DNA from: Methylobacterium sp. 2A
GTDB lineage: Bacteria; Pseudomonadota; Alphaproteobacteria; Rhizobiales; Beijerinckiaceae
NCBI RefSeq assembly: GCF_009806555.1
Contig: NZ_VUOK01000009.1
Location: 60,678-124,677 of the forward strand
Direction of reading: 5' to 3'
DNA: 64,000 nt
The translations under genes and the position numbers were made by a program. The number at the start of each line of letters is the position of its first letter. Positions within the stretch are counted from its first letter, which is position 1. The notes beneath the pieces were generated by a model. That model was not told the DNA's origin and did no database searches. It saw nothing but the letters and a program-made list of their open reading frames with translations. This document shows, in pieces, positions 27,661-36,358 of the stretch.

Positions 27661-28535
27661 GACGCTTCAGTATAGACCTGCGCGGCGATTGCGCCTGCCG
27701 TCGTGAGCCAGATCCGGTCCCGGTGGGAGGCGATGTGGGCGAGCGCCGCCCGCAGGGGCCGCAGCCGGTGAGGCTGCCCGACGATGTAGGGGTGGAGCGC
27801 GATCCCCATCACCAGGGGCGCCGCCGCGGATTGCTCCAGCATCTCGTCGAAGGCGTCGACGATCGCGTCGGCGAACTGGCGGCCCGTCTCCTTGCGGGCG
27901 ACGATCGCCGGGATGTCGTTCAACTCCTGGGGGTAGGGGACGGCGAGGATCCGCCCGCCGCCACGGGTCGCCATCCAGGTCGGCTGGTCGTCGTGGCACC
28001 AGTCGAGCAGGTAACGGTAGCCGGCCTCGGCCAGCAGGTCGGGCGTGACCCGGGACTGGGAGATCCACGGGCCGAGCCAGCCCGCGGGCGCCCGCCCCTC
28101 CTCCCGGGTGAGGATCGCGGTGGCCTCGGCGATCAGGGCGCGCTCCTCCGCCTCCGGCAGCGTGCCCTGCCGCTCGGCATTGGTGCGGCCGTGGCCGACA
28201 ATCTCGTCGCCGCGGGCCCGGAAGGCCTCGATCAGGCCGGGGCAGTCCCGGTAGAGCCGGCTGTTCACCAGGACGCTCGCCGGCAGGCCGAGGGCCTCGA
28301 ACGTGTCGCGCAGCCGCCATGCCCCGACCCGGTTGCCCCAATCCCGCCAGGCGTAGTTCAGGACGTCGGGCTGCGGCCCGCCGGGAGCCAGTTCGGCCCC
28401 GAGTCCCGTGCCGAAATCGAAGGTCTCGAGGTTGAGCCCGACATAGACGGCGAGCCGCCGCCCGCCGGGCCAGGCGTAGACCGGGCGGTCGGGCAGGGCG
28501 CTGTAGCCGTAGCGGCCGTGTCGGGCATCATCCAT
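27639..28535 (-). CDS. Polysaccharide deacetylase family protein
   Basis: 298 residues from ATG 28535. NodB-homology fold: AVYVGLNLETFDFGTG (usual first metal-Asp region), LPASVLVNSRLYRDCPGLIE, EIVGHGRTNAERQ (where the metal histidines normally lie), GWLGPWISQSRVTPDLLAEA, YLLDWCHDDQPTWM, and IALHPYIVGQPHR. The pattern is that of the PuuE/allantoinase-like branch, which acts on cyclic amides or small amides rather than chitin. GHGRTN lacks the classic HxxxH, so metal binding and activity are uncertain. The last five residues (SRDPEGL) are encoded by the adjacent repeat. Confidence 0.75.
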   Translation of the reverse strand: MDDARHGRYGYSALPDRPVYAWPGGRRLAVYVGLNLETFDFGTGLGAELAPGGPQPDVLNYAWRDWGNRVGAWRLRDTFEALGLPASVLVNSRLYRDCPGLIEAFRARGDEIVGHGRTNAERQGTLPEAEERALIAEATAILTREEGRAPAGWLGPWISQSRVTPDLLAEAGYRYLLDWCHDDQPTWMATRGGGRILAVPYPQELNDIPAIVARKETGRQFADAIVDAFDEMLEQSAAAPLVMGIALHPYIVGQPHRLRPLRAALAHIASHRDRIWLTTAGAIAAQVYTEASRDPEGL

Positions 28536-28597
28536 CGCGGGATCCGAGGTTCGTGAGGATCCCCGCGAGATAGGGCGGCGCACCGGCGAACGTCACG

Positions 28598-28741
28598 GGA
28601 TTCCAAAGGACGAGTCCTTTGGCGGGTGCAGGGCAGAGCCCTGCTCTACGGACCTTGGACCCCCGTTCGGGGCCCAAGGTCCGTAGAGCAGGGGTTTGAC
28701 CCCGACACCCCACCAAAGGGCTGAAGCCCTTTGGGATCCCA
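28598..28741. repeat. Compound hairpin repeat with a perfect 20-bp inverted repeat
   Basis: Two opposed copies of the hairpin repeat (CCAAAGG...CCTTTGG at both ends) enclose CCCTGCTCTACGGACCTTGG (28639-28658) and its exact complement (28674-28693) with a 15-nt centre. This is the longest perfect palindrome seen in the window. It lies between two leftward genes. Confidence 0.88.
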
Positions 28742-28746
28742 TGACC

Positions 28747-29946
28747 TCAGCCGCGGCACACCGCGATCAGGCGGCGCACGAAGCCCGCGCAGGCGTCGAG
28801 CTCGGCCCGGGTCACGTACTCGTCGGCCCGGTGGGCGCGGGCGATCGAGCCGGGGCCGATCACCACGGCGGGCACGCCGCCGAGCCGGTCGAACAGCCCG
28901 CCCTCCGTGCCGTACGAGACCTTGGAATGGCCGTTGCGGCCGGCGAGCCGCTTGGCCAGGGTCACGACCGGCGCCTCCGGGTCGGTGTCGAGGCCCGGAT
29001 AGTCGATCAGCGGCTCGACCGCGACGCCGCAGGCCGGGTCCACGGCCCGCATCAGCGGTGCCAGCGTGTCGGTGGCGTAGGCGATGGCTGACGCGGCCAG
29101 CGCCCCGGCATCGTCGGCGCCGATCGCCCGGTACTCGAAGCTGACGCTGCAGGTATCGGGCACGATGTTGAGCGCCGCGCCACCCTGGACCACGCTCGAC
29201 AGGCCGGTGGTATGGGGCACGTCGTAGAGCGCGTCGCGGGCGCCGTCCCGGGCGAGGGCCTCCGCGGACAGGCGGACATGCTCGATGAACCGGGCGGCGT
29301 ATTCCACCGCGTTGACGCCCTGGGGCGCGAGCGCCGAATGGCTGGCCCGGCCCCGGAAGGTGAGGCGGGCGGCGGACTTGCCCTTGTGGCCGGCCACCAC
29401 CTCCATGCCCGTCGGCTCGCCCACGAAACAGCCGAGCGGCCGGGGCACACGCTCCAGCATCCGGGCGATCAGCGGGCGCACCCCGAGGCAGCCGACCTCC
29501 TCGTCGTACGAGATCGCGAGGTGGAGCGGGATGGCGAGATCGGCCGCCGCCATCTCGGGCAGGAGCGCGAGGCAGACCGCCAAAAACCCCTTCATGTCGG
29601 AGGTGCCCCGCCCGTAGAGCCGGCCGCCCTCCTCCCGCAGGGTGAACGGGTCCGACGACCAGGGCTGGCCCTCCACCGGCACCACGTCGCTGTGGCCGGA
29701 GAGCACGTAGCCGGGGCGGGTCTCGTACGGGCCGACGCTCACCAGCAGCGCCGCCTTCCGGCCGGTCTCGTCCGGTACCCGCTCGACCGCGGCGCCGTGG
29801 CGGAGGCAGGTGGCTTCCACCCAGTCGATCAGCGGCAGGTTCGAGCGGTCGCTCACCGTGTCGAAGCCGACGAGGGTCGCCAGCAAAGCCGCCGGATCGG
29901 GGGCGTCGGCGGTCTGCGGGGCGGCGTACGGATCGGATTCTGGCAT
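28747..29946 (-). CDS. argE: Acetylornithine deacetylase (M20 family)
   Basis: 399 residues. Zinc-hydrolase landmarks: LSGHSDVVPVEGQPW (first metal His), YGRGTSDMKGFLAVCLAL (bridging Asp), ISYDEEVGCLGV (catalytic Glu pair), CFVGEPTGMEVV, then a lid domain HKGKSAARLTFRGRASHSA, and a late metal His region IARAHRADEYV. Agreement with the proteobacterial ArgE branch is good. It removes acetyl from N-acetylornithine in arginine synthesis; related M20 enzymes act on other N-acyl amino acids. It is monocistronic, with a repeat at its 3' end. Confidence 0.85.
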   Translation of the reverse strand: MPESDPYAAPQTADAPDPAALLATLVGFDTVSDRSNLPLIDWVEATCLRHGAAVERVPDETGRKAALLVSVGPYETRPGYVLSGHSDVVPVEGQPWSSDPFTLREEGGRLYGRGTSDMKGFLAVCLALLPEMAAADLAIPLHLAISYDEEVGCLGVRPLIARMLERVPRPLGCFVGEPTGMEVVAGHKGKSAARLTFRGRASHSALAPQGVNAVEYAARFIEHVRLSAEALARDGARDALYDVPHTTGLSSVVQGGAALNIVPDTCSVSFEYRAIGADDAGALAASAIAYATDTLAPLMRAVDPACGVAVEPLIDYPGLDTDPEAPVVTLAKRLAGRNGHSKVSYGTEGGLFDRLGGVPAVVIGPGSIARAHRADEYVTRAELDACAGFVRRLIAVCRG

Positions 29947-30073
29947 GAACAGCGCGACTCGTTCCGGGAAGATCGCCTTGTACGAGGTTTTCGGGCCGCC
30001 GGGGATCCCGGAACCGGAGCGGCCCGTGCCGCGTCACTGCCGGTGAAGGCCCCTCCCCCGCCGAGCCCGCGCC

Positions 30074-30361
30074 ATGTCCCCTGCGACCCGGGCGATCTCC
30101 GCCCTTCTGATCCTCGCGGCGCTGCTGCCGGCCACGGCCGAGGCCCGCCCGCACCGGCGCCCGCCGGGCCACGCGACGGATACGGATCGCACGATCGCCC
30201 GGATGGCCGCCCGGGACCGGTTGCGGGACTGGCGCGCCTGGCAGGAGACCCGGCCGCTCGCCCGGATCTTCGCCCCGGCCACGCGGGAGCGGGTGGCGGC
30301 CCCGCCCTTCACCGGCTGGGGCTACGGCGGCACGATCCCCGGGGCCTCCCCCGGCTTCTGA
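30074..30361 (+). CDS. Small secreted basic protein
   Basis: 95 residues: signal peptide PATRAISALLILAALLPATA, cleavage near AEARP. The mature part is Arg/His-rich and ends with a Gly/Pro-rich tail (FTGWGYGGTIPGASPGF). No family recognised. Upstream, GGAAC (30010-30014)-N17-CGTC misses the EcfG promoter consensus by one base. It is divergent from argE. Confidence 0.55.
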   Translation: MSPATRAISALLILAALLPATAEARPHRRPPGHATDTDRTIARMAARDRLRDWRAWQETRPLARIFAPATRERVAAPPFTGWGYGGTIPGASPGF

Positions 30362-30428
30362 ACCCACCTCGACCCGGACCCGGCACCCTGCCATGGTGCG
30401 CGAGCAGGGAGGCCGGAGACAATCCAAG

Positions 30429-31295
30429 ATGGACCACGCGTTCCGCCTCGACGATCCGACCCCGGCCGATCCGCGCCGCCGCTGGGCCTCCCTCGATCCC
30501 GACGCCCGGGATGCCTGCTACGACAACACCCGCGCGGTGGCCGACAGCGCGCGGCAGGTCGCCGCTCGGGATGCCGCCTCGGCGGCCTACCGGGCCGCCC
30601 ATCCGGGGGGCCTCGACCGGCCCTACGGCCCGGGTGCCCGCAACGCCATCGATCTCTATCCGGCCCGGGATGCTGCCGCGCCCTGCCTCGTCTTCCTCCA
30701 CGGGGGCTATTGGCAGCGGGGCGCCCGGGAGCTGTTCGCCTGCTTCGCGGAAGGACCGAACGCCGCCGGGTGGTCGGTGGCGATGGTCGGCTACACCCTC
30801 GCCCCGGAGGCGAGCCTGTCTCAGATCGCGACCGAGATCGGCGCGGCCCTCGACTGGCTGGCCGCGCAGGGGCCGGGGCACGGGATCCGCGGCCCCCTGG
30901 TCCTGTCGGGCTGGTCGGCGGGCGGGCTGCTCACCGCGCTGCATCTCGGCCACCCGGCCGTGGCGGCGGGGCTCGCCATCTCGGGCGTCTACGATCTGGC
31001 GCCGATCCGCGAGACGTATCTCGACGCCAAGCTCGGCCTGACCGATGCGGAGATCGAGACCCTCTCGCCCCTGCGCCTGCCGGTCTGCGCCAAGCCCCTG
31101 TGCGTCGCCTACGGCACGGCCGAGCTGCCGGCGCTGATCCACGACGCCCGCAACCTGCACGCCCTGCGGGCGGCGTCCCATGCCCCCGGCCCCCTGCTGC
31201 CGGTGCCCGGCGCCGAGCATTTCTCCGTGCTCGACGCCCTGCGCCGGCCGGACGGGATCCTGGTGCGGGCGGCCCATGCCCTGCTCGGGGGCTGA
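30429..31295 (+). CDS. Alpha/beta hydrolase (kynurenine formamidase / BD-FAE-like)
   Basis: 288 residues from ATG 30429. FLHGGYWQRG forms the HGG oxyanion segment, LVLSGWSAGGLLTALHL contains the nucleophile elbow GWSAGG, and PVPGAEHFSVLDAL gives the catalytic His. N-terminal RPYGPGARNAIDLYPARD fits carboxylesterase or arylformamidase-type proteins with HGGY. Likely substrates are small esters or N-formylkynurenine, but no kynurenine-pathway genes are near. A start at 30393 adds 12 unconserved residues. Confidence 0.83.
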   Translation: MDHAFRLDDPTPADPRRRWASLDPDARDACYDNTRAVADSARQVAARDAASAAYRAAHPGGLDRPYGPGARNAIDLYPARDAAAPCLVFLHGGYWQRGARELFACFAEGPNAAGWSVAMVGYTLAPEASLSQIATEIGAALDWLAAQGPGHGIRGPLVLSGWSAGGLLTALHLGHPAVAAGLAISGVYDLAPIRETYLDAKLGLTDAEIETLSPLRLPVCAKPLCVAYGTAELPALIHDARNLHALRAASHAPGPLLPVPGAEHFSVLDALRRPDGILVRAAHALLGG

Positions 31296-31477
31296 CGGCG
31301 ACGCTGTCGGGTCACATGTGCAACGGGGGATAGAGATTCCGGATCGCAGGGCGTCGATCCCGGCTTGCTGAACGCCCTGTGCCGTGGTGAGACAGGCGTC
31401 GCGACAACGGGGCGCCGAACAGGCTCGGCGGGCGCGATCTCCGGCGGCGGGTCAGGCCGGATCCGAAGGGGGATCGG

Positions 31478-33114
31478 ATGCGGGCTCACGCGCGATCGGA
31501 CGCCCCCGCCGCCCAGATGGCCCGCAGCCTCGACCGCGGCATGTTCGAGCGCCGGCGCGACATCCAGATCGCCGCATCCTCCGACAGCCTGCGCGGTCCG
31601 CGGGCCGACACGGCCACCAAGCGCGCCCTGATGGAGCGGATGCAGGCGACCACCCGGCCTACGCGATCATCGGCCTGCTCGACGCGGACGGACATGTCGC
31701 GGTGACCAGCACCGGCGCCCTGGAGGGGGCGGACGTCTCCGGCCGCGACTATTTTCGCGCGGGCCGCGAGAAGCCCTTCGTGGGGGATGTCCATCCGGCC
31801 AAGCTCCTGCAGAGCCCGACCGCGCGGGAGCCGCTGCGCCTCCTCGACCGCGCCGCCCCGGTGCGGGCTCCGGACGGGCAGCTCGTCGGAGTGCTCGCCG
31901 CCCATCTCGACTGGACCTGGGCGCGCGACATGGCGCGCCTGCTCGAAGGATCGTTCCGGGGCCACCACGCCGGGGCCGAGATCCTGATCCTGTCGCGCGA
32001 CGGCAGCGTGCTCCTCGGACCCCCGCCCTGCAGGGTTCCCCCTGCCCCGGGACGTGCTGACCGGCGGCCGGCCCCTCGATCCGCAGGGTGCGAGCCGGGT
32101 CGGCCCGTGGCCCGGCTCGACCGCATCCTATCTCAGCACCCGCGCCGCCACGGCCGGGCACCGGGACTATCCCGGGCTCGGCTGGCAGGTCGTGGTGCGT
32201 CAGGCCGCCGACCGGGCCCTGGCGCCCGCCGCCCTGCGTCGGAGCATCCTGATGGCGGGCAGCACCGTGGCGCTCGCGGCGGCGCTGCTGGCGTGGCTGC
32301 TCGCCGGCCTGATCGCCCGGCCCCTGCGGGAGCTGGCCCTTGCCGCGGGGGTCCTGGGGGGCGACCGGCCGTTGCCGCCCCTGCCCCGCTCCCTGGTGCG
32401 CGAGGGCGCGCTGATCGCCGACGCCCTCGGCATGGCGGCGGACGAACTCGCCCGCCGCGGGGAGGCCCACCGGCTGCTGATCGATGAACTCAACCACAGG
32501 GTGAAAAACACCCTGGCGACCGTGCAATCGATGGCGGCGCGGAGCCTCAAAGATCTCGGCGACAGCGCCGTGGCCGGACGCGACGCCTTCGAGGGCCGCC
32601 TGCTCGCCCTGTCGCGCGCCCACGACATCCTGACCCGGGAGAGCTGGGCGAGCGCGGAGCTGCGCGGGATGGCCGACCAGGCCGTGCACCCGTTCCTGGG
32701 CGAATCCGGCCCCAGCCCGGCGCCGCGCGTCACCCTGGACGGGCCGGACCTGCGGCTGCCGCCCGAGGGGGCGCTGGTGCTCACGATGATGCTGCACGAA
32801 TAGTGCACCAACGCGGTCAAGCACGGCGCCCTCTCGGTCCCGGGCGGCCGCGTGGCCCTGGCCTGGACGCTGGAGAGCGCTTCGGAGGGCCGGACCCTGC
32901 GCCTGACTTGGCGCGAGCGCGGCGGTCCCCGGTCGTGCCCCCGTCGCGGACGGGGTTCGGCACGCGCCTCCTGGAGCAGGGTTTTGCGGGGCGGAGCACC
33001 GCGAGTCTGACCTACGCGGCCGAGGGTCTCGTCTACGTGGCGGCGAGTCCCCTGCCCGCTGAGGGCGCGGAGACCGGGCCGGTGCCGCGGCACCTCCGGG
33101 CCGGGCGTGCCTGA
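31478..33114 (+). pseudogene. HWE-family sensor histidine kinase, degraded
   Basis: Pieces of one sensor kinase lie in alternating frames. First an N-terminal fragment (MFERRRDIQIAASSDSLR), then a dCache-like segment (AYAIIGLLDADGHVAV, GRDYFRAGREKPFVGDV) after a frameshift near 31650. A transmembrane-to-HWE segment follows a second shift near 32020-32040 (LIDELNHRVKNTLATVQSMA is the phospho-His box). An in-frame TAG at 32801 interrupts LHE-CTNAVKHGAL (N-box), and a third shift near 32930 precedes GFGTRLLEQGFAG. The N-terminal membrane anchor also seems missing. With four lesions, function as one kinase is implausible. A short truncated kinase from 32054 to 32803 could still be translated. Confidence 0.8.
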
Positions 33115-33156
33115 GCCGGTCCCTGCAACCCGGACAGCCGGAGTCCTGGTGGGGGA

Positions 33157-34554
33157 TCAATCCGACTTCGACAGGCTTGTCTGCGCCCAGGGGCCGGCGT
33201 TCAGGATCGCAGCTGAGACCCGGCCGTCGGATCCCGGCACGAAGCTGAGGCGGGTGTGATAGCGTCCCGCGACATAGAACGCGGTGTCGGAGATGGCCTG
33301 CACCACCGCCGGCGTCCCCGGTCGAAACTCGAATACGGGGCTCTCAAGCGCGAGGACCTTCAACTGGCCCGCGTCTTCCATCACCTTCAGCTTCGCCTCC
33401 GGACCGAATGCGTAGGTCCCGCTCAAGCCGCGCAGCCGTTCGGGCGAAACGCTAACGGGAGGCGGCGGGTTGAAGGGGGGCTCCTGCGGGACGCTCGCCA
33501 GGATCGCATCCCACATGACCTCACCCGCGATCGTGTCGAGCGTGTTGCCCATCATGCTTTCGCCCGGCACCTCGTTCGTGCTCGCCGCGAAGAGCGTGTC
33601 GCCGTCGTCGAAGGTCGAGAACGGCTGGATGGCGCGCGCCATGGACGTGTGGACTTGAACGGCCAGACGGCTCAACTGCGCATAAGTGAGCTTCTTGTTC
33701 GTCACGATCAGGCTGATCGTTGTATTCCGGTGTGTGGGTGTGTCGACAGATGGCCCCGGCTCCTGTGGAGTCTCCCGATTGGCGGAACGGCTGGCGGAAA
33801 CGTTCGACATCAGCGCCGCGATCCCCGGCTGACCATGCCAGTTCGGGGCGGGATGGCAGGATAGGACCTTGCCCTGGCGATCGACAACGGAGCCCAGCGC
33901 GTTGACGACCACGAAGGCGGCGACCTTGATGCCGTCGATCTCCCGGAAGGCCGCGCCCTGGCCGGAATGGGCGTTGCAGCCGAAGAAGCTGCCCTGGATC
34001 GCCATGCGGCCTGCGCCTTGTGCACCAAGCGGGAAGCTCCCCGGGTGCAGGGCGTGCAGCGCAGCCTGGGCAAGCCGTTTGTCGGGATAGATCTCGTTCA
34101 GGCGGCGGCTGCCGAAATCGTAGATGATGGCCCCCGTCACGAAGGCGATGGTGCCCTTTTTCCCACTCCTCAATCCGTCGTCCTTGAGGCCCGTCGTCAC
34201 GGCCGTGATCGCCTCCTCGCCGTAGGCGGAGCCGCCCGCGAAGACGACGGCATCCCAGCGCGGCTGATCGTATCCGAGATGGAGGGCATCCGTGTTGACG
34301 GTCCCGGGGGCTCCTCCGCGCGTATCGACGACCAGGCTGGCGCGATGCGGGAAGCGGATGACGGTCACGCCCGTCGGTCCGGCTTCGTAGCTGCCGACAC
34401 CGACTTGGATCGCCGGCCAATCGAACCGCAGGATCGGTTCATGGGGCTCCACGGTGGCCGCGAGACCGTCCTGTCCGGCCGCGGCCCCGTCGCAGGCGAT
34501 GAGGCACGCGCCGAAGAGGAGCACAAGGAGAGTTCTTGCCCGCACAGCCATCAT
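33157..34554 (-). CDS. P1-family (S58, DmpA/NylC-like) peptidase lipoprotein
   Basis: 465 residues from ATG 34554. The N-terminus TLLVLLFGACLIACDG is a lipoprotein-type signal with a cysteine lipobox, suggesting periplasmic membrane anchoring. The S58 fold is shown by QVGVGSYEAGPTGVTVIRF, VVDTRGGAPGT, VVFAGGSAYGEEAITAV and GAIIYDFG. HRNTTISLIVTN resembles the Asn-Thr autocleavage site of NylC/DmpA enzymes (N277/T278). A C-terminal ~110-residue extension (SGTYAFGPEAKLKV to SAAILNAGPW) looks like a DUF3471-type beta domain. Family members cleave N-terminal D- or beta-amino-acid peptides or cyclic amides. Substrate unknown; a longer start at 34605 is possible. Confidence 0.78.
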   Translation of the reverse strand: MMAVRARTLLVLLFGACLIACDGAAAGQDGLAATVEPHEPILRFDWPAIQVGVGSYEAGPTGVTVIRFPHRASLVVDTRGGAPGTVNTDALHLGYDQPRWDAVVFAGGSAYGEEAITAVTTGLKDDGLRSGKKGTIAFVTGAIIYDFGSRRLNEIYPDKRLAQAALHALHPGSFPLGAQGAGRMAIQGSFFGCNAHSGQGAAFREIDGIKVAAFVVVNALGSVVDRQGKVLSCHPAPNWHGQPGIAALMSNVSASRSANRETPQEPGPSVDTPTHRNTTISLIVTNKKLTYAQLSRLAVQVHTSMARAIQPFSTFDDGDTLFAASTNEVPGESMMGNTLDTIAGEVMWDAILASVPQEPPFNPPPPVSVSPERLRGLSGTYAFGPEAKLKVMEDAGQLKVLALESPVFEFRPGTPAVVQAISDTAFYVAGRYHTRLSFVPGSDGRVSAAILNAGPWAQTSLSKSD

Positions 34555-35015
34555 CTCACCGCGTGTCGCCTCAGACCTTGGATTTGAGCGCTCCGGCCTT
34601 GTCAAATGACATCAAACGACCGCGCCTCTGCATCCAGGACCCTGCACAGCGCATCTGCTCGTGACGGCAAGATGACCCGTGCCGATCGCTCACGCCCGCG
34701 CGAAGCGAACGCGCACCTGAGCAACCGCGTGACCGCGCGCGATGAGGTTTGAAGCCATTCTGCGCACACGAGAGGACGCGAAGCCCGACTCGCACAGCGC
34801 ACGCCGCTCACGGTGCACCGTAATCCCGGCGCCGGAAGCCGAAAACACTTCGGCGTGCGCCGACGCACACAGTAAATCCCGGGGCCAGGACTGAAGTTTT
34901 CATGGTTCTACCGTGCAGGGACGCACATCGGGCCCGTCTGATCATGGCTATGGTCACGGCATCGGCAAGGACACGGTGTCTTTCGCAGAGCCAGACCAGA
35001 CGAGGAGACACGACG
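34555..35015. other. Intergenic region between divergent genes
   Basis: About 460 bp with no convincing gene. It contains a small hairpin (GCCGAA/TTCGGC near 34840-34855) and presumably the promoters of the leftward peptidase and the rightward small gene. Dinucleotide texture is somewhat less GC-rich than the neighbours. No known regulatory motif recognised. Confidence 0.35.
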
Positions 35016-35180
35016 ATGCGCGCACGCCCCCTCTCGATCCTCCGCCCGGCCCTCGACCGCGCCGTCCCGACCGCTGCCCTCGCGGCGTCCGTCCTGATGC
35101 CCCTGGCTGCCCTGGTCCGCCCTTCGGTCGAGCCCCATCGGGCGTCCGGGGCCGCCGAGCGCCGCCGGCCGGCGCGCTGA
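35016..35180 (+). CDS. Small membrane-associated peptide
   Basis: 54 residues from ATG 35016, behind a clear ribosome site (GAGGAG, 7 nt away). Composition: basic start (RARPLSILRPALDR), one hydrophobic helix (AVPTAALAASVLMPLAALV), basic C-terminus (GAAERRRPAR). Longer in-frame starts upstream (34902) lack a ribosome site. It lies 99 bp before the carbonic anhydrase gene on the same strand, possibly in one transcript. Function unknown. Confidence 0.45.
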   Translation: MRARPLSILRPALDRAVPTAALAASVLMPLAALVRPSVEPHRASGAAERRRPAR

Positions 35181-35279
35181 AATCACGCCGCGATCGACCC
35201 ACCGCCCGGCTCCGGCCCGGCCGGCCTTCTCCACCACCTTCCCCCTCCCCCGCTTCCACCCCGTATCGGGAATCCGTTC

Positions 35280-35957
35280 ATGAACAACCTCATCCAGGGC
35301 ATCGCCGCCTTCCAGGGCCACGTCTTCCCCGGCCAGCGCGCGATGTACCAGCAGCTTGGGCGCGACGGTCAGCACCCGAGCGCGCTGATCATCGCCTGCG
35401 CGGATTCCCGGGTCTCGCCGGAGCACATTACCCAGGCGGGGCCGGGCGAATTGTTCGTCTGCCGCAACGCCGGCAACATCGTCCCCCCGGCCTCCGACGT
35501 GGTCGGCGGCGTCTCCTCGGCGATCGAGTACGCCGTGGTGGCGCTCAAGGTGCGCGACATCGTGGTCTGCGGCCATTCCGATTGCGGTGCGATGCACGGG
35601 CTGATGCACCGGGACGCGCTGGCACGGATGCCGAGCGTCGCCGCGTGGCTGCGCCACGCCGAGGCCGCCGAGCGGATCGTCTGCGAGGCCTATCCGGAGG
35701 ACCTGGACGGGAAGGCCCGTCACCACGCCCTCGCCCTGGAGAACGTGGTGGTGCAGCTCGCCAACCTGCGCACGCATCCGAGCGTCGCGGCCGCCCTCGC
35801 CAAGGGGACGCTGCGCCTGCACGGCTGGTTCTTCGAGATCGAGACCGGCGCCCTGCTGGCCTATGACGGCGCGGATGGCCGCTTCCGGCCGATCGCGGAG
35901 GCCGACATGCCGGTGGCCCAGGATTCCTTCGCCGGCAGCCGCCGGCGGGCGGCCTGA
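35280..35957 (+). CDS. Beta-class carbonic anhydrase
   Basis: 225 residues. Zinc site: CADSR (Cys40 with the Asp-Arg dyad), then VCGHSDCGAMHG giving His and Cys ligands; FVCRNAGNIVPP is the conserved middle motif. C-terminal LHGWFFEIETGALLAYD completes the fold. The enzyme interconverts CO2 and bicarbonate in the cytoplasm, supporting carboxylations. Its length fits the clade with an extended N-terminal helix arm. It is probably monocistronic or co-transcribed with the 54-residue peptide upstream. A GC-rich inverted repeat (CTCTCCCTCCCCC...GGGGGAGAG, about 35971-36003) after the stop may end transcription. Confidence 0.93.
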   Translation: MNNLIQGIAAFQGHVFPGQRAMYQQLGRDGQHPSALIIACADSRVSPEHITQAGPGELFVCRNAGNIVPPASDVVGGVSSAIEYAVVALKVRDIVVCGHSDCGAMHGLMHRDALARMPSVAAWLRHAEAAERIVCEAYPEDLDGKARHHALALENVVVQLANLRTHPSVAAALAKGTLRLHGWFFEIETGALLAYDGADGRFRPIAEADMPVAQDSFAGSRRRAA

Positions 35958-36038
35958 GCGGAGCGCCACGCTCTCCCTCCCCCGCCCCCGCAGAGGGGGA
36001 GAGGCGGGGCCGTTTATGGCCCTCCCTGCTGCCCGATC

Positions 36039-36266
36039 TCAGGCCGCCATGGGCGCGTAGCGCTTGTCGCCCCTCACGTCGTAGCGGCCGAGCATCATGA
36101 CCTTGTCCCAGACCCGGACGAAGTCCCTGACGAACCGCGCCGCGCCGTCGCTTCCCGCATAGGCGTCCGCGATGGTGCGCAGCTGCGCGTTCGACCCGAA
36201 CACGAGGTCGCTGCGCGTGGCCTGATACTTCGGCTGCCCCGTCGCCCCGCCCGTCGTCGAAGGCCG
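36039..36266 (-). pseudogene. katG: C-terminal remnant of catalase-peroxidase
   Basis: On the minus strand a 75-codon frame between two stops reads [20 protein letters not shown], then [20 protein letters not shown], then [16 protein letters not shown] and a stop at 36039. This is the conserved last ~65 residues of KatG (compare TRVDLVFGSNSQLRAL...FVRDFVAAWxKVMNLDRFD). Nothing upstream continues the KatG sequence, so the gene's first ~90% is missing. A relic of deletion or rearrangement. Confidence 0.75.
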
Positions 36267-36358
36267 TCATCACGCCGCCAGGGCCTCGGCCACCGGGGCG
36301 GCCCGACGGTTGACCGCCCAGTCCTTCCGGGGCGCCAGCGCCAGCCGCTTGCCCGACC

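Noticed and set aside
30010..30035. EcfG-like promoter before the small secreted protein at 30074
   Set aside because: GGAAC-N17-CGTC misses the -10 box by one base; too weak to call without expression data.
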